DNA from: Castellaniella ginsengisoli
GTDB lineage: Bacteria > Pseudomonadota > Gammaproteobacteria > Burkholderiales > Burkholderiaceae_B
NCBI RefSeq assembly: GCF_039523235.1
Contig: NZ_BAAAEX010000010.1
Length of the DNA: 64,000 nt
Strand: one strand, 5' to 3'
The translations under genes were made by a program, and so were the position numbers. Positions 1-8,133 of this stretch are shown here, piece after piece. Positions within the stretch are counted from its first letter, which is position 1. Every line of letters begins with the position of its first letter. Below the pieces are notes generated by a model. The model did not search any database, had not been told where the DNA came from, and was given only the letters and a program-made list of their open reading frames with translations.

Positions 1-2
1 TC

Positions 3-356
3 GCCAGCGAATTCAGCTTCCTGATGGGGATGAACGTCGCCCTGTTCCTCATCGGCATGTTCATCGAAACCTCCGCATCCATCGTGGTGCTGGCGCCCCT
101 GCTGCTGCCTGTGGCGATGCAGTTTGGCGTTGATCCGGCGCACTTCGGCGTGATCATGGTGGTGAATCTGGCCCTGGGAATGGTGACGCCGCCCTTCGGT
201 GTGAACCTGTTCGCCGCCTGCACCGTCGCCAACGTGCCCATCGAACGCCTGATCCGGCCGCTGCTGCCCTTTGTCGGCGTGGTGCTGCTTTGCCTGATGG
301 TGATCACCTACTGGCCGGACCTGTCACTCTATTTCCGCGACCTGGTGTACCGCTGA
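3..356 (+). CDS. TRAP transporter large permease, C-terminal part (cut by window edge)
   Basis: This is the 3' end of a DctM-type TRAP transporter large membrane subunit, which with a small DctQ subunit and a periplasmic DctP protein drives sodium- or proton-coupled uptake of organic acids across the inner membrane. The frame is open from the first bases of the window, so the start lies outside. About 117 residues remain. They contain hydrophobic helices and the motif GMVTPPFGVNLF, which is typical of the last part of DctM. It is transcribed toward a strong hairpin and is convergent with the dctP gene of the next cluster, so it belongs to a different TRAP system from the one at 445-3295. The substrate cannot be told from this fragment. 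Confidence 0.9.
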   Translation, partial: ASEFSFLMGMNVALFLIGMFIETSASIVVLAPLLLPVAMQFGVDPAHFGVIMVVNLALGMVTPPFGVNLFAACTVANVPIERLIRPLLPFVGVVLLCLMVITYWPDLSLYFRDLVYR

Positions 357-381
357 GCGGCGTGCCACGGCCCAGCTCAAA

Positions 382-419
382 CAAAGCCCCGGACGGATGC
401 AGACCCGTCCGGGGCTTTG
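382..419. terminator. Strong bidirectional hairpin terminator
   Basis: A perfect 15-bp stem (382-396 pairing with 405-419) closes an 8-base loop. The stem begins CAAAG and ends CTTTG, so each strand has a short T run after the GC-rich stem. It sits between two convergent TRAP genes, 25 bases past one stop codon and 26 bases before the other, as expected for a shared intrinsic terminator. Confidence 0.85.
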
Positions 420-444
420 CGCATAGGGCGGCCTGGGGCCGGGC

Positions 445-1479
445 TCAACCGCGAGGGCGGTCCGTTCCCTGGCGGATGGCCTTCAACTGGTTCTGCACCG
501 CCTGCCAGATTGCGGGGCCGACGTTCTGCTTGATCTGCTCGTTGACGGGCTTGATCGTTTCACGCATGCGCTCGACTTCTTCGGGTGACACTTCGTTGAC
601 CTGCATGCCCTCCGCCTTCAACTGGGCCAGCGCCTTTTCGGCTTCCTGCCGGGTGTCTTTGCGCTCGAAGTCGCGGCTGGCGACGGCTGCCTTGAGCAGC
701 ACATCGCGCTCGTCGGCGCTCAAGGTGTCCCACCATTGCTTGCTGGCGAGGACGATCCAGGGGCTGTAGACGTGGTTGGTGACGCTCAGGTATTTCTGGA
801 CCTCGTAGAACTTGCTCGACAGGATGGTGTTGTAGGGATTTTCCTGGCCGTCCACCGTCTTGGTCTCCAGCGCGGTGAACAATTCCGAGAAGGGCAGCGG
901 CACGGCATTGGCGCCCAGGCGCTGGAAAGTATCCAGGAAGATGTTGTTCTGCATGACCCGCAGCTTCAGGCCGTCGAAGTCCTCCACCCGGGTCACGGGC
1001 CGCTGGCTGTTGGTCAGGTTGCGAAAACCGTTCTCCCAATACACCAGCCCGACCAGCCCTTTGTCGTCCAGTTTTTCGATGAGCATCTGGCCCGCCCGGC
1101 CGTCGAGGATCTTGTCGGCCTCTTCACCGGAGTTGAACAGGAAAGGCGTGTCCCACATGGCCATTTCCGGGGTGATCCCCACCAGGGTGGCGGTGGAGCC
1201 CACCATCATTTCCTGGGCCCCGCCGATCAGCGCCTGCTGCATCTGGATGTCGGACCCCAGGGCGGCTGCGCCGATGGCGCGGATCTTCATCTTGCCGTCC
1301 GACAGCTTGGCGACTTCGTCGGCGAACACCTGGGCGGCGCGGCCCTGGTTCGAATCCTGGTTCAGGCCGTAGCCGAAGCGGATCAGGCGGGTCTGGATGT
1401 CGGCGGCCTGCGCCTGCGGGGCGATGCCCTGCAGGCCGAATGCCAGCCCCGCGGCGAGCAGGATGGTCTTTATCTTCAT
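445..1479 (-). CDS. dctP: TRAP transporter periplasmic substrate-binding protein (DctP family)
   Basis: This 344-residue protein captures the substrate in the periplasm and delivers it to the DctQM membrane subunits. It starts with a Sec signal peptide (MKIKTILLAAGLAFGLQG, with an AQA cleavage-type site near residue 26). It carries family landmarks: WENGFRNLTNSQRPV, then LKLRVMQ, and later an ETKTVDGQENP segment typical of the ligand-binding cleft. I chose the ATG at 1479 because a good AAGGAG lies just upstream and the signal peptide begins there; the longer open frame adds no plausible sequence. It is the last gene of gntK-dctQ-dctM-dctP. The gntK linkage suggests gluconate or a related sugar acid as substrate, which is inference. 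Confidence 0.93.
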   Translation of the reverse strand: MKIKTILLAAGLAFGLQGIAPQAQAADIQTRLIRFGYGLNQDSNQGRAAQVFADEVAKLSDGKMKIRAIGAAALGSDIQMQQALIGGAQEMMVGSTATLVGITPEMAMWDTPFLFNSGEEADKILDGRAGQMLIEKLDDKGLVGLVYWENGFRNLTNSQRPVTRVEDFDGLKLRVMQNNIFLDTFQRLGANAVPLPFSELFTALETKTVDGQENPYNTILSSKFYEVQKYLSVTNHVYSPWIVLASKQWWDTLSADERDVLLKAAVASRDFERKDTRQEAEKALAQLKAEGMQVNEVSPEEVERMRETIKPVNEQIKQNVGPAIWQAVQNQLKAIRQGTDRPRG

Positions 1480-1507
1480 GGTAAGTCTCCTTGGTGGATG
1501 AATGGCT

Positions 1508-2788
1508 TCAATAGAGCCAGCGGGCCGGAACAATGACCAGCTCCGGAAAGAGGATGAACAGGGCGAGCAGCGCCAGGTAGACGCCCAGGAAGGGATTCAC
1601 GCCTTTGACAACGGTTTCCATGGGGACCTTGCCGACCCCGGCCACGACGTTCAGGACGGTGCCCACCGGGGGCGTGATCAGGCCCAGACAGCCGGTCAGC
1701 ACGAAGATGAAGCCGAAATAGATGGGATCCACGCCGGCCTTGACCGCCAGCGGCAGGCAGACCGGAGCGAAGATCAGGATGGTCGGCGTCAGGTCCATGG
1801 CGGTGCCCACCAGGATCAGGAACAGCACCATCAGCACCATGAACAGGATCTGGTGGTCCATGACCGGGCCGAACAGGTCGGCCAACTGATTGGGCAGATC
1901 GGCGAGCGTGATCATGTAGGCGGCGGCCGTGGCGGCGCCGCACAGGAACATGACGATGGCGGTGGTCTTGCTGGAACTGATCAGCACGCGGTAGCAGTCG
2001 GCCCAGCGCATTTGCCGGTAGACGACCGTGGCGACGAACAGCGCATAGACGGCGGCCACTACGGCGGCCTCGGTGGGGGTGAAGATGCCGAAGCGGATGC
2101 CCCCCAGGATGATGACCGGCATGAAGATCGCCCAGGTGCCGTCGGCGATGCTGCGGGCGCGCTCGGCGGCGCTGGCGCGGGGCATGGCGGGCAGGCCGCT
2201 GTTGCGCGCCATCCAGCGCCAGGCCAGCAGCAGCGCCGCGCCCATCATCAGGCCGGGGAATACGCCGCTGATGAACAGCTTGCTGATCGAGGTGTTGGTG
2301 GTGACGCCGTAGATGATGAAAGGCAGCGAGGGCGGAATGACCGGCGCGATGATGCCGCCCGAGGCGAGCAGGCCGGTGCTGAAGGTGTCCGGATAGTTCT
2401 GCTGGCGCATCATGGGCAGCAGGATGGTGGACAGCGCGGCGGTGTCCGCAATGGCCGAACCGCTCATCGAAGCCAGCAGGATGGCCGCGAATACGGTGAC
2501 GTAGCCCAGACCGCCGGGGATATGGCCGACGAAGGAGCGCGCCATGTCGATGATGCGCTGGCTCAGGCCGCCGGCGTTCATCAGTTCGCCGGCCAGGATG
2601 AAGAACGGCACGGCCAGCAGCGGGAAGCTGTCGAAGCCGGCCATCAGGTTCTGGGCCAGGAGCTGGGTGTTGAAGAAGTCCAGTTGCCACATCATGGCGA
2701 TGGCGGACAGGACCAGGGCGATGGCGATCGACAGGCCGATCGCCATGCCGCCGAACAGGGTGCCGAGAAAGATGAGGGTCGTGATCAT
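1508..2788 (-). CDS. dctM: TRAP transporter large permease (DctM family)
   Basis: A full-length, 426-residue DctM subunit, the ion-coupled channel of a TRAP transporter, with about a dozen hydrophobic segments in the inner membrane. Visible family landmarks include AGELMNAGGLSQRIIDMA, then SGSAIADTAALSTILLPMM, then GGIIAPVIPPSLPFIIYG, and near the C-terminus GLITPPVGTVLNV. The gene sits 28 bases upstream of dctP and 12 bases downstream of dctQ on the same strand, so the three are surely co-transcribed. The Shine-Dalgarno is weak, which fits translational coupling to dctQ. Confidence 0.95.
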   Translation of the reverse strand: MITTLIFLGTLFGGMAIGLSIAIALVLSAIAMMWQLDFFNTQLLAQNLMAGFDSFPLLAVPFFILAGELMNAGGLSQRIIDMARSFVGHIPGGLGYVTVFAAILLASMSGSAIADTAALSTILLPMMRQQNYPDTFSTGLLASGGIIAPVIPPSLPFIIYGVTTNTSISKLFISGVFPGLMMGAALLLAWRWMARNSGLPAMPRASAAERARSIADGTWAIFMPVIILGGIRFGIFTPTEAAVVAAVYALFVATVVYRQMRWADCYRVLISSSKTTAIVMFLCGAATAAAYMITLADLPNQLADLFGPVMDHQILFMVLMVLFLILVGTAMDLTPTILIFAPVCLPLAVKAGVDPIYFGFIFVLTGCLGLITPPVGTVLNVVAGVGKVPMETVVKGVNPFLGVYLALLALFILFPELVIVPARWLY

Positions 2789-2800
2789 GGAAAGGGCCGC

Positions 2801-3295
2801 CTATCGGTGAAACCCGAAGAGGGGCGCGGCCTCTTTCAGGAGCAGGATCATCATGACGGCGGCCATCAGCAGAATGGCGGCCGAGCCCAGGGCCAGCGGA
2901 TAGCCCATCACCGGGCTGAAGCTGTGCATGCCGGCCAGGACCTGGTCCCAGGCGCCTTTGGCGATCATGCCGAGGATGGCCAGGCCCAGGGCGCTGGCCA
3001 ACCGGCGGCAGTGGCGCAGCATGCGCGGCCCCAGGCGGTCGACCACCAGCGTGAAAGCAAGGTGCTTGTCTTCGGCGGCGGCGACGATGGTGCCGATGCA
3101 GACCAGCCAGACGAACAGCAGGCGGGACAGCTCTTCGTAGATCACCAGCCCTGTGTCGAAGGCGTAGCGCAGCACGACGTTGCTGAACACGGCGATCACC
3201 ATGAGGGCCAGCGTGATGGCCATGAAGGCCTCGGCGGCTTTGCCGAGCCGTGATTTGCGCGGCGCGGCCTCGGGGGTGTCAGGCGTCGTGTGCAT
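2801..3295 (-). CDS. dctQ: TRAP transporter small permease (DctQ family)
   Basis: A 164-residue protein with four predicted transmembrane helices, the usual size and topology of DctQ, which pairs with DctM in the inner membrane. The segment VFSNVVLRYAFDTGLVIYEELSRLLFVW is the diagnostic region of the family, with the conserved E/R pair after helix 2. I place the start at the ATG at 3295 (MHTTPDTPEAAP) because AAGGAA lies about eight bases upstream. With this start its first codons overlap the last 17 bases of gntK, implying translational coupling between kinase and transporter. Confidence 0.9.
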   Translation of the reverse strand: MHTTPDTPEAAPRKSRLGKAAEAFMAITLALMVIAVFSNVVLRYAFDTGLVIYEELSRLLFVWLVCIGTIVAAAEDKHLAFTLVVDRLGPRMLRHCRRLASALGLAILGMIAKGAWDQVLAGMHSFSPVMGYPLALGSAAILLMAAVMMILLLKEAAPLFGFHR

Positions 3296-3851
3296 GAGAG
3301 TTCCTTTGCAGCCATTCGGCGGCTTGTGCAAGCAGTGCTTCCAGGGGGTGTTCACTGTCCAGATGGAGCAGCCCGGCCTCGTCGTGGGGCGGCTCCAGCG
3401 CGGCGAACTGGCTGTCGATCAGCGCGGCGGGAAAGAAATGGCGCTCGCCCCGGCTGGCGACGCGCTGGCGGGCTTCGTCGCGTCCCACTTCCAGCCAGAT
3501 GAAGGCCAGATCGGGGACATGCGCGCGCAGCCGCTGGCGGTAGGCGCGCTTCAGGGCCGAGCAACTGAGGACGACGCCGGCGGCGGCGTGTCGCGCCAGC
3601 TCCCGGCCCAGGGCTTCCAGCCAGGATTCCCGGTCTTCGTCGGTCAGGGGGGTGCCGGCCTGCATCTTGGCGTGGTTCTGTTTGCTGTGGAAGGCGTCGC
3701 CTTCGATGAAGATCCAGCCTTGGCGCAGCGCCAGCCTCTCGCCGACCGTGGATTTGCCGCTGCCGGAGACGCCCATCACGACCACCGCGCGGGACGGACA
3801 ATCGGGTGCGCCGGTATCGCCGACGGGAGAAGATAGCGCTATCTTTTGCAT
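3279..3851 (-). CDS. gntK: Gluconokinase
   Basis: A 190-residue cytoplasmic kinase that phosphorylates D-gluconate to 6-phosphogluconate. The P-loop GVSGSGKST is at residues 27-35, followed by the family motifs GDAFHSKQNHAKM and GTPLTDEDRESWL and by SCSALKRAYR. It is the first gene of gntK-dctQMP, and its 3' end overlaps dctQ. The start is not fully certain. The ATG at 3851 has no clear Shine-Dalgarno, and a 16-bp palindromic operator overlaps codons 3-8, so a later start such as the ATG at 3776 (MGVSGSGK) is possible. The function call itself is secure from the motifs. Confidence 0.93.
   Translation of the reverse strand: MQKIALSSPVGDTGAPDCPSRAVVVMGVSGSGKSTVGERLALRQGWIFIEGDAFHSKQNHAKMQAGTPLTDEDRESWLEALGRELARHAAAGVVLSCSALKRAYRQRLRAHVPDLAFIWLEVGRDEARQRVASRGERHFFPAALIDSQFAALEPPHDEAGLLHLDSEHPLEALLAQAAEWLQRNSHAHDA
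3830..3845. promoter_or_regulatory. Palindromic operator O1 for the LacI/GntR-type repressor
   Basis: AAGATAGCGCTATCTT is a perfect 16-bp palindrome with a central CG, the architecture of LacI-family operators. The TAGCGCT core matches what I recall as the site of Pseudomonas GntR. It overlaps the first codons of gntK as annotated. An identical 12-bp core occurs 110 bp away in front of the repressor gene. Binding by the adjacent regulator is inferred. Confidence 0.75.
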
Positions 3852-3941
3852 TGAAAAAAAACGGCCCTTACGTAAAATGGTGCCCGAAGTATCGGTTCCG
3901 GCATGTGCCGGCCGGTATGCCCGAAGGCGGTGAAACGCAAA

Positions 3942-3953
3942 GATAGCGCTATC
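3942..3953. promoter_or_regulatory. Palindromic operator O2 for the LacI/GntR-type repressor
   Basis: GATAGCGCTATC, a perfect 12-bp palindrome, lies 30 bases upstream of the regulator's start codon. It repeats the core of the operator at 3830-3845; the centres are 110 bp apart. This suggests autoregulation of the repressor and possibly a repression loop over the divergent promoters. Confidence 0.75.
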
Positions 3954-3983
3954 CCGTTCCGGCCGACATTAGGGAATTCCTGT

Positions 3984-5048
3984 ATGAACGATTCTTCCTC
4001 CACCGGTGGGGGCGCCGTCCGGGCTCCCGCAGCCCGGAGCCGCCGCCGGGCCACGGGCCGGACCACGCTGGCCGACGTGGCGGCCCTGGCCGGCGTCAGC
4101 CCCATCACGGCATCGCGCGTGGTGGCGGGCAAGACGACGGTGCGCCCGGAGCTGGCCGAACGGGTGCGCGCGGCGGTGGAGCACCTCGGCTACCGGCCCG
4201 ACCCGTCGGCCCGCGCGCTGGCCTCGGCCAAGAGCAGCCACGTCGTGGTGCTGATTCCCCTGCTGTCCAATACGCTGTTCACGGAATTGCTGGAGGCTGT
4301 CCAGGACGTGATGTGGGACGCCGGCTATCCGATCTTTGTCGGGATCACCCAGTACCGCCCCGAACGCGAGGCCGCGCTGCTGGACAGCTATCTGTCGCAC
4401 CGGCCGGCGGGCCTGATCCTGACCGGCTTCGATCGCAGCGAGTCCCAGCGCCGCCTGATCGAGTCCAGCCGCACGCCCTGCGTGCACGTGATGGAGCTCA
4501 GCGACGATCCGGAGGTGCATTGCGTCGGTTTTTCTCAGGTCGGCGCCGCGCAGGCGGTGGCCCGCCACCTGCTGGAGCGGGGACGGCGGCGCATCGCCTT
4601 CGTCGGCGCGCAACTGGATCCGCGCACGCTGGAGCGTGCCGAGGGGTTCCGCAGCGTGTTGCAGGCGGCGGGCTGCCATGATCCCCGGCTGGAAATTCTT
4701 GACCCCCGGCCTTCGTCGGCCGCGCTGGGGGCCGAAGTGTTTCGCCGTCTGATGGCGGCGCATCCCGACCTCGACGCGGTGTTCTTCTGCAACGATGACC
4801 TGGCCCATGGCGGCCTGTTGGAAGCCTTGCGGCTGGGCGTTCCTGTGCCCGGCCGGGTCAGCGTGGTGGGCTTCAACGACCTGCCAGGCAATGCCCAGAT
4901 GCTGCCCGCGCTGAGCAGCCTGCGCACGCCGCGCCGGGAGGTCGGCGACGTGGCGGCCCGGATGCTGCTGCGGCTGATGCGCGGCGAGCCCGTGGACATG
5001 CCCGCCGTGGACCTGGGTTTCGAGTTGAAGGTCCGCGCCAGCAGTTGA
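3984..5048 (+). CDS. gntR: LacI-family transcriptional regulator, GntR type
   Basis: A 354-residue repressor. The N-terminal helix-turn-helix is at about residues 28-50 (TLADVAALAGVSPITASRVV), followed by the hinge helix region YRPDPSARALAS and a periplasmic-binding-protein-like effector domain reaching the C-terminus. It is divergent from gntK-dctQMP, and two identical palindromes lie between and around the two promoters. The natural reading is a gluconate or phosphogluconate-responsive repressor of the neighbouring uptake operon and of itself. I chose the ATG at 3984 because AGGGA precedes it; a longer frame starting at 3903 would run through the second operator. The effector is not proven by sequence. 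Confidence 0.9.
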   Translation: MNDSSSTGGGAVRAPAARSRRRATGRTTLADVAALAGVSPITASRVVAGKTTVRPELAERVRAAVEHLGYRPDPSARALASAKSSHVVVLIPLLSNTLFTELLEAVQDVMWDAGYPIFVGITQYRPEREAALLDSYLSHRPAGLILTGFDRSESQRRLIESSRTPCVHVMELSDDPEVHCVGFSQVGAAQAVARHLLERGRRRIAFVGAQLDPRTLERAEGFRSVLQAAGCHDPRLEILDPRPSSAALGAEVFRRLMAAHPDLDAVFFCNDDLAHGGLLEALRLGVPVPGRVSVVGFNDLPGNAQMLPALSSLRTPRREVGDVAARMLLRLMRGEPVDMPAVDLGFELKVRASS

Positions 5049-5056
5049 CCGCGTCT

Positions 5057-7678
5057 TCAGAAGGCCGGGCCGTCGTCCTCCGGGGCGGCGGGCGCCGCCT
5101 TCTTTGCCGCAGCCTTCTTGACGGCGGTTTTCTTGGCTGCGGCTTTCTTTGCGGCGGTTTTCTTGGCGGCCGGCTTGGCGGCGGTCTTCGTCGCGGTCTT
5201 TGCGGCGGTCTTGGCGCCCGCCTTGGACGGGCGCGGCTCGAACTCGAAACCGACCTTGCCGTCGGCCTGGCGCACCAGGAAGGCCTTGAACTTGCGGTTG
5301 GTGCGGCTGGACACGAAGCCGTCGAGCAGGTCGGTCTTGCCGGTGGCCAGCAGCTTGCTCATTTGAGCGGCGGGAATTTCCTGCTGCAGGATGACCTTGC
5401 CGCTGCGGAAGGTGCAGGATTTTTCGGGCCCCACGGCGCGCTCGCAGACGTAGTTCATGCCGTGTTCGAAGACGCGGCCGCCGCATTTGGGGCAGGCGCC
5501 CAGCGGGGTGTGGCCGGAGAAATCCACGGGCTCGGCGTCTTCGTCGTCGCGTTGGCCGAAGTCGAATTCCAGTTTGTACTCGTCGGTGATGCGCAGCACG
5601 GCGGCGAAGGGCCGGCCCATTTTGCTGATGAACCCGGTCAGCGGGCCCAGTTCGCGCCTGGTCAGCAGTTCCTCGACCTCGGGCACCTCGAAGGTGCGCC
5701 CGCCGGGATGCTTGCCGATGGAGAAGTCGCACGCCGTGCAGGCGTAGCGGCGGTAGTTTTCCTTGACGACGCCGCCGCATTTGGGGCAGGGCACTTGCAA
5801 GGTGGCGTAGTCGCCGGGCACGGTGTCGCGCTCGTATTCCTTGGCGCGCTTGACGATCACCTGCGTCATCTGGGCGATCTCGCGCATGAAGGATTCGCGG
5901 TCCAGTTGGCGCTGCTCGATCAGCTTGAGCTGATGCTCCCATTCGCCGGTGAGCTCGGGCGAGGTCAGTTCGTTGACGCCCAGGCCGGCCAGCAGGGTCA
6001 TCAACTGACGGGCCTTGGCGCTGGGGATCAGGTCGCGGCCTTCGCGGCGCAGGTAGCCTTCATTGAGCAGGCCTTCGATGATGGCCGCGCGGGTGGCCGG
6101 GGTGCCCAGCCCCCGCTCGGACATGGCTTCCCGCAGGGCTTCGTCGTCCACCAGCTTGCCGGCCCCTTCCATGGCCGACAGCAGCGTGGCTTCGTTGAAG
6201 CGGGCCGGGGGCTTGGTGGCCAGGCCGCGCGCCTCGATGTCTTCGGTCCGCACCCGTTCGCCGTCGGCCACGGCCACCAGCGAAGCCTCATCGCCCTGGG
6301 ATTCGCGGCCGTAGATGGCCAGCCAGCCGGGCGACACCAGCACCTTGCCCTCGGTCTTGAAGTGATGGCCCGAGACCTGGGTGATGCGGGTCGTGAGGCG
6401 GAACTCGGCCGCCGGGAAGAATACGGCGAGGAAACGGCGCGCGACCAGCTCGTAGATCTTGAATTCGGCGTCGCTCAGTTCGCGCGGCACCTGCAAGGTG
6501 GGGATGATGGCGAAGTGATCGGAAACCTTCTTGTCGTCGAAGATGCGCCGGTTGGGTTTGACCCAGGCCTGCTTGACGACCTGGGCGGCATAGGGGCGCA
6601 CCGAACGGGCCACGCCCGAGTCGCTGTCGGCCAGCACGTGCATGGTCTGCTCGACGGTGCCGACGTAGTCCTGGGGCAGGTAGCGCGAATCCGTACGGGG
6701 ATAGGTCAGGGCCTTGTGGCGCTCGTACAGGGATTGAGCCAGGGACAGCGTGGTCTTGGCGGAAAAGCCGAAGCGCGAGTTGGCCTCGCGCTGCAGGGTG
6801 GTCAGGTCGAACAGGGCCGGGGACAACTGCGTGCTGGGCTTGGATTCCTCGGTGACGCTGCCGGGCTGCTCGCGGCAGGCGGCCACGATGGTCTGGGCGG
6901 CTGACGCGGACCACAGGCGCGAGTCGCGGGCGTCGGAGTCCTGTTCGTTCTTCTTGAAATCGGGATCGAACCAGCGGCCTTCGTACAGGCCGGCGGCCGC
7001 GACGAAGGTGGCGTGGACCTCCCAGTAGTCGCGCGACACGAAGCGCCGGATCCGGTCCTCGCGCTCCATCACGATCGCCAGGGTGGGCGTCTGGACGCGG
7101 CCCACCGGCGTCTTGAAGAAGCCGCCGTCCTTGCTGTTGAAGGCCGTCATGGCGCGGGTGCCATTGATGCCGACCAGCCAGTCGGCCTCGGCCCGGGAGC
7201 GGGCGGCGGCTTCCAGCGGCTTCATGGTTTCGTCGTCGCGCAGGTTGGCGAAGGCTTCGCGGATGGCGGCCTGGGTCATGGACCGCAGCCACAGGCGCTG
7301 GATGGGTTTCTTGACCCCGGCGTATTGAATGATATAGCGGAAGATCAGCTCGCCCTCGCGGCCTGCGTCGCAGGCGTTGATGACGGCGCCGACATCCTTG
7401 CGCTTGAGCAGCTTGACCAGCAGCTTGAGCCGCTCGGCGGAACGCTTGTCAGTCGGCCCCAGCTCGAATTGCGGCGGGATGACCGGCAGGTGGGTGAAAC
7501 TCCATTTGCCGCGCACCGGGTCGTTGGGCGCTACGAGGCTGAGCAGGTGACCGACGCTGGAGGACAGTACGTATTGCTCGCTTTCGAAGTAGTCGCCTTC
7601 CCGGGTGAAACCGCCGAGCGCTCGGGAAATGTCCAGGGCGACCGACGGTTTTTCAGCAATGATCAGAGTTTTTGTCAT
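5057..7678 (-). CDS. topB: DNA topoisomerase III with lysine/alanine-rich C-terminal tail
   Basis: An 873-residue type IA topoisomerase that relaxes negatively supercoiled DNA and decatenates single-stranded junctions. The TOPRIM domain holds DAGREGE at 104-110, and the catalytic tyrosine is Y326 in LTYPRTDSRYLP. Two cysteine clusters of the zinc-ribbon type follow at about residues 629-652 (CPKC...CTAC) and 729-757 (CPKCGG... with later cysteines). The last 50 or so residues are a repeated KKAAAKK/KTAAKT tail resembling histone H1-like proteins, ending in an acidic EDDGPAF. E. coli TopB is about 650 residues, so the zinc region and tail are extensions. It converges on the repressor gene with an 8-base gap. 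Confidence 0.96.
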   Translation of the reverse strand: MTKTLIIAEKPSVALDISRALGGFTREGDYFESEQYVLSSSVGHLLSLVAPNDPVRGKWSFTHLPVIPPQFELGPTDKRSAERLKLLVKLLKRKDVGAVINACDAGREGELIFRYIIQYAGVKKPIQRLWLRSMTQAAIREAFANLRDDETMKPLEAAARSRAEADWLVGINGTRAMTAFNSKDGGFFKTPVGRVQTPTLAIVMEREDRIRRFVSRDYWEVHATFVAAAGLYEGRWFDPDFKKNEQDSDARDSRLWSASAAQTIVAACREQPGSVTEESKPSTQLSPALFDLTTLQREANSRFGFSAKTTLSLAQSLYERHKALTYPRTDSRYLPQDYVGTVEQTMHVLADSDSGVARSVRPYAAQVVKQAWVKPNRRIFDDKKVSDHFAIIPTLQVPRELSDAEFKIYELVARRFLAVFFPAAEFRLTTRITQVSGHHFKTEGKVLVSPGWLAIYGRESQGDEASLVAVADGERVRTEDIEARGLATKPPARFNEATLLSAMEGAGKLVDDEALREAMSERGLGTPATRAAIIEGLLNEGYLRREGRDLIPSAKARQLMTLLAGLGVNELTSPELTGEWEHQLKLIEQRQLDRESFMREIAQMTQVIVKRAKEYERDTVPGDYATLQVPCPKCGGVVKENYRRYACTACDFSIGKHPGGRTFEVPEVEELLTRRELGPLTGFISKMGRPFAAVLRITDEYKLEFDFGQRDDEDAEPVDFSGHTPLGACPKCGGRVFEHGMNYVCERAVGPEKSCTFRSGKVILQQEIPAAQMSKLLATGKTDLLDGFVSSRTNRKFKAFLVRQADGKVGFEFEPRPSKAGAKTAAKTATKTAAKPAAKKTAAKKAAAKKTAVKKAAAKKAAPAAPEDDGPAF

Positions 7679-7989
7679 GAGGTTCCAGTGGCGGCCGTTT
7701 TGCGACCACGATAGCGCGGATCATACGAGGGGGCACCGCCGCATGCAAGTCGCGCACGCTCGACGGGCGGCCGGTCTCGCCATTCTGGCAGGCCGGATTC
7801 GGGTTCCGGCACCCGGCGTGCCAGGGGCCGGGAAGGAGGAATGCCCTTAGGGTAAGCCATAGGATGGCATGTCCGTTAAAGATAGGGCGATGTCCTGATT
7901 TGACCTGTAGAGGAGCCAGGCCAGTCTCTAACATGGTTTCAGCCGGCGCATGGATACGCCGGTTGATTGCTCTCATGGAGGAGACACTC
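7679..7989. other. Intergenic region upstream of topB and of the truncated binding-protein gene
   Basis: This 311-base gap lies between two divergent genes. I see no supportable gene in it. It must contain the topB promoter on the minus strand and once held the promoter of the binding-protein gene on the plus strand. A small hairpin (7941-7948 with 7957-7964) lies just before a strong GGAGGAG Shine-Dalgarno at about 7977-7983. No convincing sigma-70 promoter pair stands out. Confidence 0.5.
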
Positions 7990-8133
7990 ATGAAAAAGTC
8001 GCATGCTGTGTTGAAGGGGGCGTTGCTGCCCGGCGCGCTGCTGGTTTCGGCGCTGGCGACCGCCGCGCCGGTCAAGATCGCCATCGTGGAGACGCTGTCC
8101 GGCCCGCAGGCATCGACGGGCCTGACCTACCGG
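7990..8133 (+). pseudogene. Truncated branched-chain amino acid-type ABC substrate-binding protein (5' end only)
   Basis: The first 48 or so codons look like the start of a LivK-type periplasmic binding protein: a signal peptide (MKKSHAVLKG then hydrophobic residues to ATAAP) and then VKIAIVETLSGPQASTG, which is the hallmark first beta-strand of this family. After about base 8133 the plus-strand reading frame turns into unrelated Arg/Ala/Ser-rich sequence that is the antisense of an SDR gene; it stops at 8256. A full gene would need about 370 codons. A strong Shine-Dalgarno remains, so a short exported peptide may still be made. I read this as the remnant of a deletion or rearrangement. Confidence 0.75.

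Noticed and set aside
1502..3253. Long plus-strand open frame antisense to dctM and dctQ
   Set aside because: Its translation is Gly/Asp/His/Gln-rich with no folded character; it is the GC-driven antisense shadow of two clear genes.
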